A stretch of 64,000 bases of DNA from Geomobilimonas luticola (GTDB taxonomy: Bacteria > Desulfobacterota > Desulfuromonadia > Geobacterales > Geobacteraceae): the NCBI RefSeq assembly GCF_018476905.1, contig NZ_JAHCVK010000002.1, forward strand, positions 124,001-188,000, in the 5' to 3' direction. The position numbers were made by a program, and so were the translations under genes. The notes under the pieces are model-generated. The model worked only from the letters and a program-made list of their open reading frames with translations. It had not been told where the DNA came from and did not search any database. This document shows positions 41,956 through 49,755 of the stretch, piece by piece; positions within the stretch are counted from its first letter, which is position 1; each line of letters begins with the position of its first letter.

Positions 41956-42423
41956 ATGCCCAAGTTCTTTGAAGGTAAGCTGGACGCCAAGGGGCAGAAG
42001 GTCGGGATCGTGGTGGCACGGTTCAACAGTTTCATTGCCGAACGACTACTGGAAGGGGCCCTGGATGCGCTGGTCCGCCACGGTGCGGACGACAAGGACA
42101 TCGATGTGGCCCGGGTGCCCGGTGCGTTCGAGATTCCCCTTGCGACCGCCAGGATGGCCCAGTCCGGCAAATATGATGCCCTGATCTGCCTTGGGGCGGT
42201 CATTCGCGGTTCCACCCCCCATTTCGACTATGTGGCTTCGGAAGTTTCCAAGGGGATTGCCCAGGTCTCCCTTTCCAGCGGCATACCGGTCGCCTTCGGT
42301 GTCCTTACCACCGACACCATTGAGCAGGCGGTGGAGCGGGCTGGCACCAAGGCGGGGAACAAGGGGTTCGATGCGGCCATGACCGCCATTGAGACCGTAA
42401 ATCTGCTGAAGGGGCTGAAGTAG
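41956..42423 (+). CDS. ribH: 6,7-dimethyl-8-ribityllumazine synthase RibH
   Basis: A 155-residue capsid-forming enzyme that makes the lumazine substrate of RibE. Motifs: VARFNSFI at the start, [26 protein letters not shown] and the [18 protein letters not shown] segment with the catalytic His in the preceding loop. A strong ribosome site AGGAGGAACAAG precedes ATG 41956. Its stop codon overlaps the GTG start of nusB. Confidence 0.95.
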   Translation: MPKFFEGKLDAKGQKVGIVVARFNSFIAERLLEGALDALVRHGADDKDIDVARVPGAFEIPLATARMAQSGKYDALICLGAVIRGSTPHFDYVASEVSKGIAQVSLSSGIPVAFGVLTTDTIEQAVERAGTKAGNKGFDAAMTAIETVNLLKGLK

Positions 42424-42833
42424 TGGGATCACGCCGGGAAGGCCGTGAACTGGCACTGCAGGCTCTTTACTCCTTCGACCTCAATCCGATGGAGCTCAGG
42501 CAGTCCCTTGTGCTGTTCTGGGAGCACAACCGGGCGGCGCCGACAGTACGGGATTTTGCCGAGCAGCTCGTAATCGGCGTGGCCGAGCATCGGGACGAGA
42601 TTGACCGCATCATCGAGGAAAAGTCGAAGAACTGGAGTCTCGGCCGCATGGCGAGGATCGACCTGAATATCCTCCGGATAGCGGTGTACGAGCTCCATTA
42701 CCGGTCGGACATACCGAAAAACGTGACCATCAACGAGGCGATCGAGGTGGCGAAGAAATTCGGCACCGAAGAATCCGCTGCCTTCATCAACGGCATCATC
42801 GACGAAGTGGCCTCCAACGTGCCGGACAAGTAA
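42423..42833 (+). CDS. nusB: Transcription antitermination factor NusB
   Basis: A 136-residue NusB, the all-helical partner of NusE (S10) in rRNA antitermination. It begins [16 protein letters not shown] with the boxA-binding Arg-rich helix and ends with the conserved [25 protein letters not shown]-like segment (here VNGI variants read [12 protein letters not shown]). GTG 42423 overlaps the ribH stop (TAGTG), a coupling that is common between ribH and nusB. Confidence 0.93.
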   Translation: MGSRREGRELALQALYSFDLNPMELRQSLVLFWEHNRAAPTVRDFAEQLVIGVAEHRDEIDRIIEEKSKNWSLGRMARIDLNILRIAVYELHYRSDIPKNVTINEAIEVAKKFGTEESAAFINGIIDEVASNVPDK

Positions 42834-42839
42834 CGTGAC

Positions 42840-42865
42840 GGGGGCAAGGGATTGTCTTCGCCCCC
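42840..42865 (+). terminator. Hairpin after nusB
   Basis: GGGGGC-AAG pairs with CTT-C-GCCCCC (one bulge) just after the nusB stop. There is no T run, so read-through into hom is likely. Confidence 0.45.
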
Positions 42866-42892
42866 ATTACGTATTCACTATTGCGAGGGTTT

Positions 42893-44203
42893 ATGCAGGA
42901 GATACAGATTGGTCTGCTTGGATTCGGTACCATCGGTACCGGCGTTGCCAAGCTGCTGATGAACAACAGTGCGTTGATCGAGGAGAAGCTTGGTACCCGG
43001 CTCGTCCTGAAGCGGATTGCCGACCTGGACATCACCACCGACCGGGGGATTTCCCTGCCGGCGGGAATGCTCACCACCAACGTAGACGAGGTGCTGACCG
43101 ATCCGGAAATCGCCATCGTCATCGAACTGATCGGCGGTTACGACCCTGCAAAGCGCTTCGTGCTCAGGGCAATCGAGCACGGCAAGCACATCGTGACCGC
43201 CAACAAGGCGCTTCTGGCGGTGCATGGAGAAGAGATATACGCGGCTGCTGCCCGGCAGGGTGTGGAGGTCCTCTTCGAAGCGGCGGTGGGTGGCGGTATC
43301 CCCGTTCTTTCCGCCATCAAGGGGAACATGGCGGCCAACAACTTCGCCACGGTGTTCGGCATCCTGAATGGGACCTGTAACTACATACTCACCCGGATGA
43401 CCCAGGAGGGTGCTGACTTCGGTGCGGTGCTGAAGAATGCGCAGGAACTCGGGTATGCCGAGGCAGACCCGACCTTCGACATCGAGGGGGTGGATACCGC
43501 CCACAAGCTGAGCCTCCTCCTCTCTCTCTGCTTCGGGACCCGCGTCGATTTCGACCATATCCACACCGAAGGGATCAGCGCCATATCCGCCATAGACGTC
43601 AATTTCGCCCGGGATTTCGGCTACAAGATCAAGCTCCTGGCCATCGGCAAGCGGGATGGAGACCGGATCGAGGCACGGGTCCATCCGACCATGATCCCGG
43701 TCAACTATCCCCTGGCTGACGTGGACGGCGTTTTCAACGCCATCCGCCTCTCCGGCGATTTCGTCGGCCCGGTCATGTTCTACGGCCGCGGGGCCGGCAT
43801 GGACCCTACCGCCAGCGCCATCGTGGGGGACCTGATGGATATCGCCCGCAACATCCTGGCCGGCATCGGCCGGCGGACCGCACCCCTCGGCTATCTTGAA
43901 GGGCGGGTGAAGACCCTCGGCATCAAGCCGATGGGTGAGATTGTCAGCAAGTACTGCCTCCGCTTCAGCACCCTGGACAAGCCGGGCGTCCTTGCCAAAA
44001 TTGCCGGGTCACTGGGGCGGCACGGCATCAGCATCGAGTCCATGATCCAGAAAGGGCGGAGCGCCGGTGAGACGGTCCCCATCGTTATCATGACCCATGA
44101 GGCCCAGGAAAAGGATGTGCGTGCCGCCCTGGCCGAAATCGACGATCTGGATTTCATCAGGGAGAAGAGTAATCTGATCCGCATCGAAGACAATCTGGAG
44201 TAA
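42893..44203 (+). CDS. hom: Homoserine dehydrogenase
   Basis: A 436-residue enzyme that reduces aspartate semialdehyde to homoserine for threonine and methionine. The NAD(P)-binding motif GLLGFGTIGTG is at the N terminus, the catalytic region GILNGTCNYILT in the middle, and a C-terminal ACT domain (RFSTLDKPGVLAKIAGSL) suggests feedback by threonine. ATG 42893 has GAGGGTTT upstream; an in-frame TTG at 42881 is the alternative. thrC of the same pathway lies 1.1 kb further on, on the opposite strand. Confidence 0.95.
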   Translation: MQEIQIGLLGFGTIGTGVAKLLMNNSALIEEKLGTRLVLKRIADLDITTDRGISLPAGMLTTNVDEVLTDPEIAIVIELIGGYDPAKRFVLRAIEHGKHIVTANKALLAVHGEEIYAAAARQGVEVLFEAAVGGGIPVLSAIKGNMAANNFATVFGILNGTCNYILTRMTQEGADFGAVLKNAQELGYAEADPTFDIEGVDTAHKLSLLLSLCFGTRVDFDHIHTEGISAISAIDVNFARDFGYKIKLLAIGKRDGDRIEARVHPTMIPVNYPLADVDGVFNAIRLSGDFVGPVMFYGRGAGMDPTASAIVGDLMDIARNILAGIGRRTAPLGYLEGRVKTLGIKPMGEIVSKYCLRFSTLDKPGVLAKIAGSLGRHGISIESMIQKGRSAGETVPIVIMTHEAQEKDVRAALAEIDDLDFIREKSNLIRIEDNLE

Positions 44204-44228
44204 TTTTCACGTTTCAGCGAATTCTTAG

Positions 44229-44258
44229 ACGGGGCGCCCAACAGGGTGCCCCGTTTTG
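44229..44258 (+). terminator. Intrinsic terminator after hom
   Basis: ACGGGGCGCCC (44229-44239) and GGGTGCCCCGT (44244-44254) form an 11-bp stem with one G-U pair around the AACA loop, followed by TTTT. Confidence 0.85.
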
Positions 44259-44286
44259 CGTATGATCCGGTAATTCCGTAAACATG

Positions 44287-44461
44287 GGACTTCCGTCGCA
44301 ATCTCGTCCGCTACGGTCGGCCCTTCGCTGCGGACCTTGACCTGTTCCCGCAAGAAGGACATACAGTGCCGTATCCAGCATGACTCGTAGGAGTTGATTT
44401 CGGCGGGCGTCCGCTTGCCGCTCTGACCTTCCCTCCACTCCCGAGACTACGACGGAAGTCC
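44287..44461. repeat. 175-bp element with 20-bp terminal inverted repeats
   Basis: GGACTTCCGTCGCAATCTCG (44287-44306) matches the inverse of 44442-44461 at 18 of 20 positions. Between them, the minus strand has a short, codon-like open stretch (KRTPAEINSYESCWIRHC and FLREQ), which could be a remnant of a coding gene. No ribosome site or full-length gene is seen. It may be a small non-autonomous mobile element or a structured RNA. Confidence 0.55.
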
Positions 44462-44499
44462 AGGGGATTGTTGAAAGTCCACGGAATGTGGGAAGTCCA
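44454..44499. repeat. Three direct repeats GGAAGTCCA at about 19-bp spacing
   Basis: GGAAGTCCA (44454), GAAAGTCCA (44473) and GGAAGTCCA (44491) follow one another with starts 19 and 18 bp apart. The first overlaps the right inverted repeat of the 175-bp element. They end 14 bp before the stop codon of the convergent HAD gene. Confidence 0.6.
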
Positions 44500-44512
44500 T
44501 GGTGAGGAGATA

Positions 44513-45193
44513 TTAAAGTCGGACCGACAGGGAGCCTGCCGGCGGAATGAGCTGGCTGAAGTAGTGGATTGAGGTATAGCGGGGGGAGGGGACCGGTGTG
44601 ACGGTAGAGCTGAAGCGGCTCACGTAGATGAGGTAGGCGATGTTGTATGCGGCGGCGGTGGAGAGATTGGTCTCGCTGTCCTCACCCAGGAGCGTGCGTG
44701 CCGGGTCGTAGGGTATCCTCTCCCTGAGCTTCCCCCAGAAGGCAGGCTCTTCCTTGGGGAGCCCCAGTTCGTGGGCGGAGATGATGCCGGTGAAGTACTG
44801 CCCGACGCGAGTTTTGCGCATCTTAAGCTCTAGTGTCTTGCTGTGGGCGTTGGTCACCAGGTAGATGTGCTTATCGTGCCGGCTCAGAAAAAGAAGAAAT
44901 TCCACAACCCCCGGATGGACGGCGATCAGGTGGTCCACTTCCCGCTTCAGCAGCGGGATATCGAGCCCGAGCCGCTCGGACCAGTAATCCAGGTCGGTCC
45001 AGTTGAGGGTATTCTCCTGGGATCGGAACAGGGGGATGAGGATATCCTTCGCCTCCTGCAGGGAAAGGGTGTGCTTTTGCGCATAGGAGCGGGGGACGTG
45101 CTCCAGCCAGAAGTGGTCGTCAAAGTGGCGATCCAGCAATGTCCCATCCATGTCGAGGAGGACGGTGTCGATTTCGTTCCAGTTTATCTGCAT
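44513..45193 (-). CDS. HAD-superfamily hydrolase, GMP/IMP nucleotidase (YrfG)-like
   Basis: A 226-residue HAD phosphatase. Motif I is LLDMDGTLLD with Asp15 and Asp17, motif II is LVTNAHSKTLELK, motif III includes LGLPKEEPAFW, and motif IV is LLGEDSETNLSTA. The LDRHFDDHFWLEHVP cap-region sequence is characteristic of the YrfG group, which dephosphorylates purine nucleoside monophosphates; the substrate here is inferred. ATG 45193 gives MQINWNEIDTV. Confidence 0.85.
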   Translation of the reverse strand: MQINWNEIDTVLLDMDGTLLDRHFDDHFWLEHVPRSYAQKHTLSLQEAKDILIPLFRSQENTLNWTDLDYWSERLGLDIPLLKREVDHLIAVHPGVVEFLLFLSRHDKHIYLVTNAHSKTLELKMRKTRVGQYFTGIISAHELGLPKEEPAFWGKLRERIPYDPARTLLGEDSETNLSTAAAYNIAYLIYVSRFSSTVTPVPSPRYTSIHYFSQLIPPAGSLSVRL

Positions 45194-45319
45194 AGGACGT
45201 CGGAATTAGCAGGAATATTCAGGATAATCGGGGTGGAAAGCTCCGCAAAATATCTGCATGTCGTCGTTGTGTATGTACTTACCTGGACAATGTAAATACC
45301 TGGTTGTGCCCAAGGCCCG

Positions 45320-46705
45320 CTACAGGGCATTTTCTTCTATGAATGCCTTGATTGCAGTCCGGTCTGCCTCCAGGACAGCGCAGCGGCTCGGGAGCCTGTC
45401 GATCCCTGCCAGTGCCTGGGGGAACGGTGGCGCAATACCGGTGGCCTGTTCGACTGCTTCACCGAACTTTGCCGGGTGGGCTGTGGCGAGACAGACCGGT
45501 GTGGCGTCGGCAGGCACCAGTTCCTGGGCGGCGCGGACGCCTACGGCGGTGTGGGGGTCGAGGAGGTAGCCGGTTGCCTTGTGAAAGGCGGCGATGGTCT
45601 CAAGGGTCTCGGCCTGGTTGACGGAACGGGAGAGGAACTCTTCCCGTACCCGGGCCAGTTCATTGCTGCTGAATGCGATGCGTCCCGTTTGTGTCAACTC
45701 GACGAAAGCGTCCCGAACCCGGGCCGGATTTTCGTCGAACAGGTAGAAGAGGTAGCGTTCGAAGTTGGAAGCAAGCTGGATGTCCATGGAGGGGGAGACG
45801 GTAGGGACCACGTCACCGAGGGAGTAATCGCCGTCGTTGATGAAACGGGTAAGGATGTTGTTCTCGTTGGTGGCGAGCAGGAGCTTGCTGACCGGGAGCC
45901 CCATTCTCTTGGCGATGTAGCCGGCGAAGATGTCGCCGAAATTCCCCGTCGGGACAGAGAAGACCACGTTGGCGCCGCCGTTGTCGGTCACCCGGAACCA
46001 GGCGTAGAAATAATAGACCACCTGGGCCAGGACCCGCGCCCAGTTGATGGAGTTGACCGCCCCGAGGGCGTATTTCTCCTTGAAGGGTAGGTCGTTGAAG
46101 AGGCTTTTGACGATGTTCTGGCAGTCGTCGAAGGTCCCTTTGGCGGCGATATTGTGGACGTTGGCGTCGGTGACGGTTGTCATCTGCAGAGCCTGAATAG
46201 GAGAGGTCTTCAGGTGGGGGTGAAGGATGAAGATGTTGATGTTCTCCTTCCCCCGCACGCCGTAAATGGCAGCGCTCCCCGTATCGCCCGAGGTGGCGCC
46301 CACGATGTTCATCTTCTCCCCCCGCTCCTTGAGCAGGTAGGCGAACAGGTTTCCCAGGAGTTGCAGCGCAACGTCCTTGAAGGCGAGGGTCGGGCCGTGG
46401 AACAGTTCCAGGATGTAGACCCCGTCCTCGTGCACTACCGGTGTTATCTCCCGGTTGTCGAAGGTGGCGTAGGAGCGGTTGATGAGGTCCTGCAGGTCGT
46501 CAGCCGGGATATCGGTGGCATAGAGTGATATGAGCTCGAAGGCGAGCTGCTGGTACGAGAGTTCCCGCCAGGAGTCCAGGGTTGCCGCAGAGAGTGTCGG
46601 TACCCGCTCGGGAAGGAGAAGTCCGCCGTCGGTGGCAAGGCCCATCATGACGGCATCTTTGAAGCCGACCGGTTCAATCTGGCCGCGGGTGCTTATGTAG
46701 TTCAT
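45320..46705 (-). CDS. thrC: Threonine synthase
   Basis: A 461-residue PLP enzyme that makes threonine from O-phosphohomoserine. It begins MNYISTRGQIEPVGFKDAVMMGLATDGGLLLPE, here read in two parts, and the PLP lysine is Lys110 in FHGPTLAFKD. GATSGDTGSAA binds the cofactor phosphate and SVPTGNFGD lies in the core. The size and N-terminal DGGL motif place it in the longer (class II, E. coli/yeast-like) group. Start 46705 follows AGGAAAAACCG; an in-frame start 11 codons upstream lacks a ribosome site. Confidence 0.95.
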   Translation of the reverse strand: MNYISTRGQIEPVGFKDAVMMGLATDGGLLLPERVPTLSAATLDSWRELSYQQLAFELISLYATDIPADDLQDLINRSYATFDNREITPVVHEDGVYILELFHGPTLAFKDVALQLLGNLFAYLLKERGEKMNIVGATSGDTGSAAIYGVRGKENINIFILHPHLKTSPIQALQMTTVTDANVHNIAAKGTFDDCQNIVKSLFNDLPFKEKYALGAVNSINWARVLAQVVYYFYAWFRVTDNGGANVVFSVPTGNFGDIFAGYIAKRMGLPVSKLLLATNENNILTRFINDGDYSLGDVVPTVSPSMDIQLASNFERYLFYLFDENPARVRDAFVELTQTGRIAFSSNELARVREEFLSRSVNQAETLETIAAFHKATGYLLDPHTAVGVRAAQELVPADATPVCLATAHPAKFGEAVEQATGIAPPFPQALAGIDRLPSRCAVLEADRTAIKAFIEENAL

Positions 46706-47301
46706 CGGTTTTTCCTGTGCGTGGAGTTGGCGCTGCAAGAGGTCGTAGTCTAGCAGGATTTTGCCGAAATGGGAAGTCTTTGCACGCGGGGGAAGCAGGG
46801 TGGCTCAGTGCCGGGTGGCTGAATAACATCCAGGATTTGGTATAGGTAAGCAGGTATGGTGGTAAGTTGATGAGTATTTTGTGGTATAGTTAAAATTCAA
46901 TGGAAATAAGGTGTTACGGTTGAGACGTGACTGTAGTTGTGCAAGGATGATCTTGCCGAATGGTGGTGATGCAGCCGGAGAGTGTCAAGCGGTCAAAAAC
47001 TTTCGGTAAAAGTTGATGAATAGCTTGCACCTATCGTGAACAACGTATTTCTCGCAGAGTTAAGATGGTTCACAGGAGGGGGGACAGCAACTCAGTAATT
47101 TAACAAGGTGAACTCCAGTGCTGGGTGCCCTACGTTGATGCAATGCGAAAGTTGCCGGCAGGCTGATGAGCTCCGTATATTTCCGATAATGCTTTGCTTG
47201 ACAACCGGAGGGGGAAAAGTTTATACAGCGGGTGTCGTTCGGCACACGCTTTTGCGTGGTCGAGATGCTTCCTATTTAAAATCTTTCCAAGGAGTATGCA
47301 C
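46706..47301. other. Intergenic region of about 600 bp upstream of the SEC-C gene
   Basis: AT-richer than the neighbours. It contains a distant inverted pair GTGAAC/GTTCAC (47037-47042 and 47069-47074) and the promoter at 47198-47227. Short open frames on both strands lack ribosome sites and family resemblance. I see no gene, RNA or mobile element I can name; a decayed gene is possible. Confidence 0.4.
47198..47227 (+). promoter_or_regulatory. Promoter of the SEC-C protein gene
   Basis: TTGACA (47198-47203), 18 bp, TATACA (47222-47227), 75 bp before ATG 47302. Confidence 0.55.
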
Positions 47302-47790
47302 ATGTCCAATTGTCCCTGCGGCTCGAACCTCCCCTTTGTCGACTGCTGCGAATCAATCATCAAGGGGAAACGGCCGGCACAGACCGCCGAGCAGCTCATG
47401 CGCTCCCGCTACAGCGCCTATGTGACAGTCGATACGGATTACATCTTCGAGACTACCCACCCGAAGCATCGCCAGGGGTACGACCACAAGGGGACCCAGG
47501 AGTGGGCGGAGAGCGCACAATGGGAGAACCTCGAGATTGTCGCAACCAAAGGCGGAAAAGAGGATGACAACGCCGGAGAAGTGGAATTCAAAGCCACGTA
47601 CCGTGATAAGGGTGGACGGAAGGTCCACCATGAGCTGGCGTCGTTCGAGAAGGATGGCGGGAAATGGTATTTCAACGATGGAAACCTGGTGGCTCCCAAA
47701 CCGCTCGTCCGGAGCGAGCCCAAGGTGGGACGCAACGACCCCTGTCCCTGCGGGAGTGGGGCCAAGTTCAAGAAATGCTGTGGTAAATAG
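47302..47790 (+). CDS. YchJ family protein with SEC-C zinc motifs at both ends
   Basis: A 162-residue protein. An N-terminal SEC-C motif ([13 protein letters not shown]) leads into an NTF2-like YchJ domain ([22 protein letters not shown], in parts, and KYR-like FKATYRD). A C-terminal SEC-C motif ([16 protein letters not shown]) resembles the zinc end of SecA. The function is unknown; SEC-C motifs bind zinc and can contact SecB or ribosomes. ATG 47302 has AAGGAG 7 nt upstream; an ATG two codons earlier is too close to that site. Confidence 0.88.
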   Translation: MSNCPCGSNLPFVDCCESIIKGKRPAQTAEQLMRSRYSAYVTVDTDYIFETTHPKHRQGYDHKGTQEWAESAQWENLEIVATKGGKEDDNAGEVEFKATYRDKGGRKVHHELASFEKDGGKWYFNDGNLVAPKPLVRSEPKVGRNDPCPCGSGAKFKKCCGK

Positions 47791-47804
47791 GGATATGCTT
47801 TAAT

Positions 47805-47830
47805 GGTGGCGGGGGGACGCCCCTGCCACC
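47805..47830 (+). terminator. Hairpin after the SEC-C gene
   Basis: GGTGGC-GGGG pairs with CCCC-T-GCCACC just after the stop codon; no T run follows. Confidence 0.4.
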
Positions 47831-47950
47831 TCACCGCTGCATCCCCTCTGTATCACGCCCGTTTGTACGCCATCGTCGTCTCTCCCTTCTGCAATCAATC
47901 GATCCTGTGATACACTTTTTCCATCTCAACATGAAGGAACCGACACTGCC

Positions 47951-48892
47951 ATGAACCTCCCCAAACGCGCAGAAATACTTACCGTCATGGACACACTTGC
48001 CGGCAGCCACCTGAAAGGGAAGGACAAGGCGGTCCGTCTGTCACTGATTGCCCTTCTGACGGGAGGGCATATCCTTCTTGAGGATATCCCCGGCCTGGGC
48101 AAGACGACCCTGGCCCTCGCCCTGGCCAACGTGCTCGGGCTTTCGTTTGGTCGTATTCAGTGTACGAGCGACCTGCTTCCGTCGGATATAACCGGACTTT
48201 CCGTATTCAACCGGGAGGAGAGCGCTTTCAAGTTCATACGGGGACCTATCTTCAACAGCATCGTCCTGGTGGACGAGGTCAACCGTGCCATGCCCAAGAC
48301 CCAGAGCGCCATGCTGGAAGCGATGGAGGAGCGGCGGGTGACGGTGGAGGGGGTGACCTATCCCCTGGCCGAACCGTTTCTCGTCATTGCCACCCAGAAC
48401 CCCCTGGAGCAGGTCGGGACCTATCCCCTCCCCGAATCCCAGTTGGATCGGTTCACCATCAGGACCGGCATCGGTTACCCCCCCGAGGAGCTGGAAAAAT
48501 CCATTATCTCCTACGGCAGCATCCGGGACGACATCCGCCACATCGAGCCGTTGGTGAGTGCCGGCGACATCCTGGCAGCCCGGCAGGCGGTGAAGGAACA
48601 GGTGTACCTGTCGGACAAGGTGACGGACTATATTTATGCCATCGTGACGGCGACCCGCAATCACCCCCTGCTTCTCTCCGGCATTTCGACCCGGGGAGGG
48701 ATCAACATCGCCGAGGCCGCCCGTGCCAATGCCTACCTGGAAGGACGGGAGTACGTGGTCCCTGAGGATGTGCGGGAGGTCTCGGTGGCGGTCGGTTCCC
48801 ACCGTCTCATCTGCCGTCCCGAGCAGGAGAGTGTCAACAAGGAGGAACTCCTATCCGCCATCCTCGGAAGCATACCGGTACCGCTGGTCTGA
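47951..48892 (+). CDS. MoxR-family AAA ATPase
   Basis: A 313-residue AAA+ protein with Walker A GLGKTT (48-53), Walker B VLVDEVNR, ATQNPLEQVGTYPLPESQLDRF (sensor region, read in parts) and a C-terminal lid. MoxR ATPases act as chaperones that insert metals or assemble complexes. It is followed directly by DUF58 and transglutaminase genes, the conserved MoxR-DUF58-TgpA arrangement. ATG 47951 lies 12 nt after AAGGAA. Confidence 0.93.
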   Translation: MNLPKRAEILTVMDTLAGSHLKGKDKAVRLSLIALLTGGHILLEDIPGLGKTTLALALANVLGLSFGRIQCTSDLLPSDITGLSVFNREESAFKFIRGPIFNSIVLVDEVNRAMPKTQSAMLEAMEERRVTVEGVTYPLAEPFLVIATQNPLEQVGTYPLPESQLDRFTIRTGIGYPPEELEKSIISYGSIRDDIRHIEPLVSAGDILAARQAVKEQVYLSDKVTDYIYAIVTATRNHPLLLSGISTRGGINIAEAARANAYLEGREYVVPEDVREVSVAVGSHRLICRPEQESVNKEELLSAILGSIPVPLV

Positions 48893-48918
48893 CCCTTACC
48901 AGATCCGGCGCATTTTAC

Positions 48919-49755
48919 GTGGTCATAACCCTGTTGATCGGTTTTGCCGCGGTGAATACGGGGAACAACCTCCTTTTCTTCATCGTTTCCGCCCTGCTCG
49001 GTTTCATGGCGGTATCAGGGGTACTGGGATGGCTCAACATCCACGGCCTCGATGCGGTTGTGACTCCTCCCGACGAGGTCTACAGCGGCGTTTCCACCCT
49101 GTTTACCCTGTGCCTCATCAACCGCAAACGCCTTCTTCCCTCATTCCTGCTCCAAATCCACTGCAACGGAGCGACTGCCGAGTTCAAGCTGGTGGACCGC
49201 CGGGGGACGACGACCTCATCCCTCATGATGGCCTTCACGGGGCGCGGTCCCCATGCCCTCGAAAAAGTGACGGTCTGCTCCCCCTTTCCCATCAATTTTT
49301 TCGTCCGCTGCCGTACCCTTTCCCTGGATCTGCGCACCGTCGTCTTTCCCGCACCCCTTGGCTGCCCGGGTGCGGCAGATTCGCGCAGTCACGGCAGGAA
49401 CGGTTCTCTGACAGCGCGGGGGAAGGGGTACGAGGGAGACATCGACCGGATCGTCGCCTACAGCGGTGGTGACCCCCTCAAAATGATTCACTGGCGCCTG
49501 TCGGCTCGCCACGATGAGCTGAAGGTCAAGGAGCTGAGTGCCACGGCGCGGGAACCTCTCGTCATCGATATCGACCGGCTGCCGGCAGGGAACCTGGAAG
49601 AGAAGCTTTCCTGCGCGACCTATCTCGTGAACCGGCTGATGCGTGAGGGGCGCCCGGTAGGACTCAAGCTGCGGAAGCGACTGCTCAAACCGGCCGACTC
49701 CCGGGGACACCGGTTGCGGCTCCTGACGGAACTGGCGTTGTATGGTAAGGATTAA
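48919..49755 (+). CDS. DUF58 domain-containing protein
   Basis: A membrane-anchored protein (278 residues from this start): two N-terminal hydrophobic segments (VVITLLIGFAAVNTGNN and LLFFIVSALLGFMAVSG), then a DUF58 domain with the core motif YSGGDPLKMIHWRLSARHDEL. GTG 48919 is the first usual start codon after moxR, but the in-frame codons before it read LTLTRSGAFY, which resembles the conserved DUF58 N terminus. True translation may therefore begin at CTG 48889, overlapping the moxR stop. Partner of MoxR; exact role unknown. Confidence 0.85.
   Translation: MVITLLIGFAAVNTGNNLLFFIVSALLGFMAVSGVLGWLNIHGLDAVVTPPDEVYSGVSTLFTLCLINRKRLLPSFLLQIHCNGATAEFKLVDRRGTTTSSLMMAFTGRGPHALEKVTVCSPFPINFFVRCRTLSLDLRTVVFPAPLGCPGAADSRSHGRNGSLTARGKGYEGDIDRIVAYSGGDPLKMIHWRLSARHDELKVKELSATAREPLVIDIDRLPAGNLEEKLSCATYLVNRLMREGRPVGLKLRKRLLKPADSRGHRLRLLTELALYGKD

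Noticed and set aside
44214-44438. 74-codon minus-strand frame across the hom terminator
   Set aside because: It reads through a clear terminator and the inverted-repeat element; at most its middle is a coding remnant.
44454-44499. Possible CRISPR-like array
   Set aside because: The repeats are only 9 bp, three copies, with 9-10 bp between them; there are no cas genes.
47060-47245. Small open frame on the minus strand in the 600-bp gap
   Set aside because: No ribosome site, no recognisable family, overlaps the promoter of the SEC-C gene.
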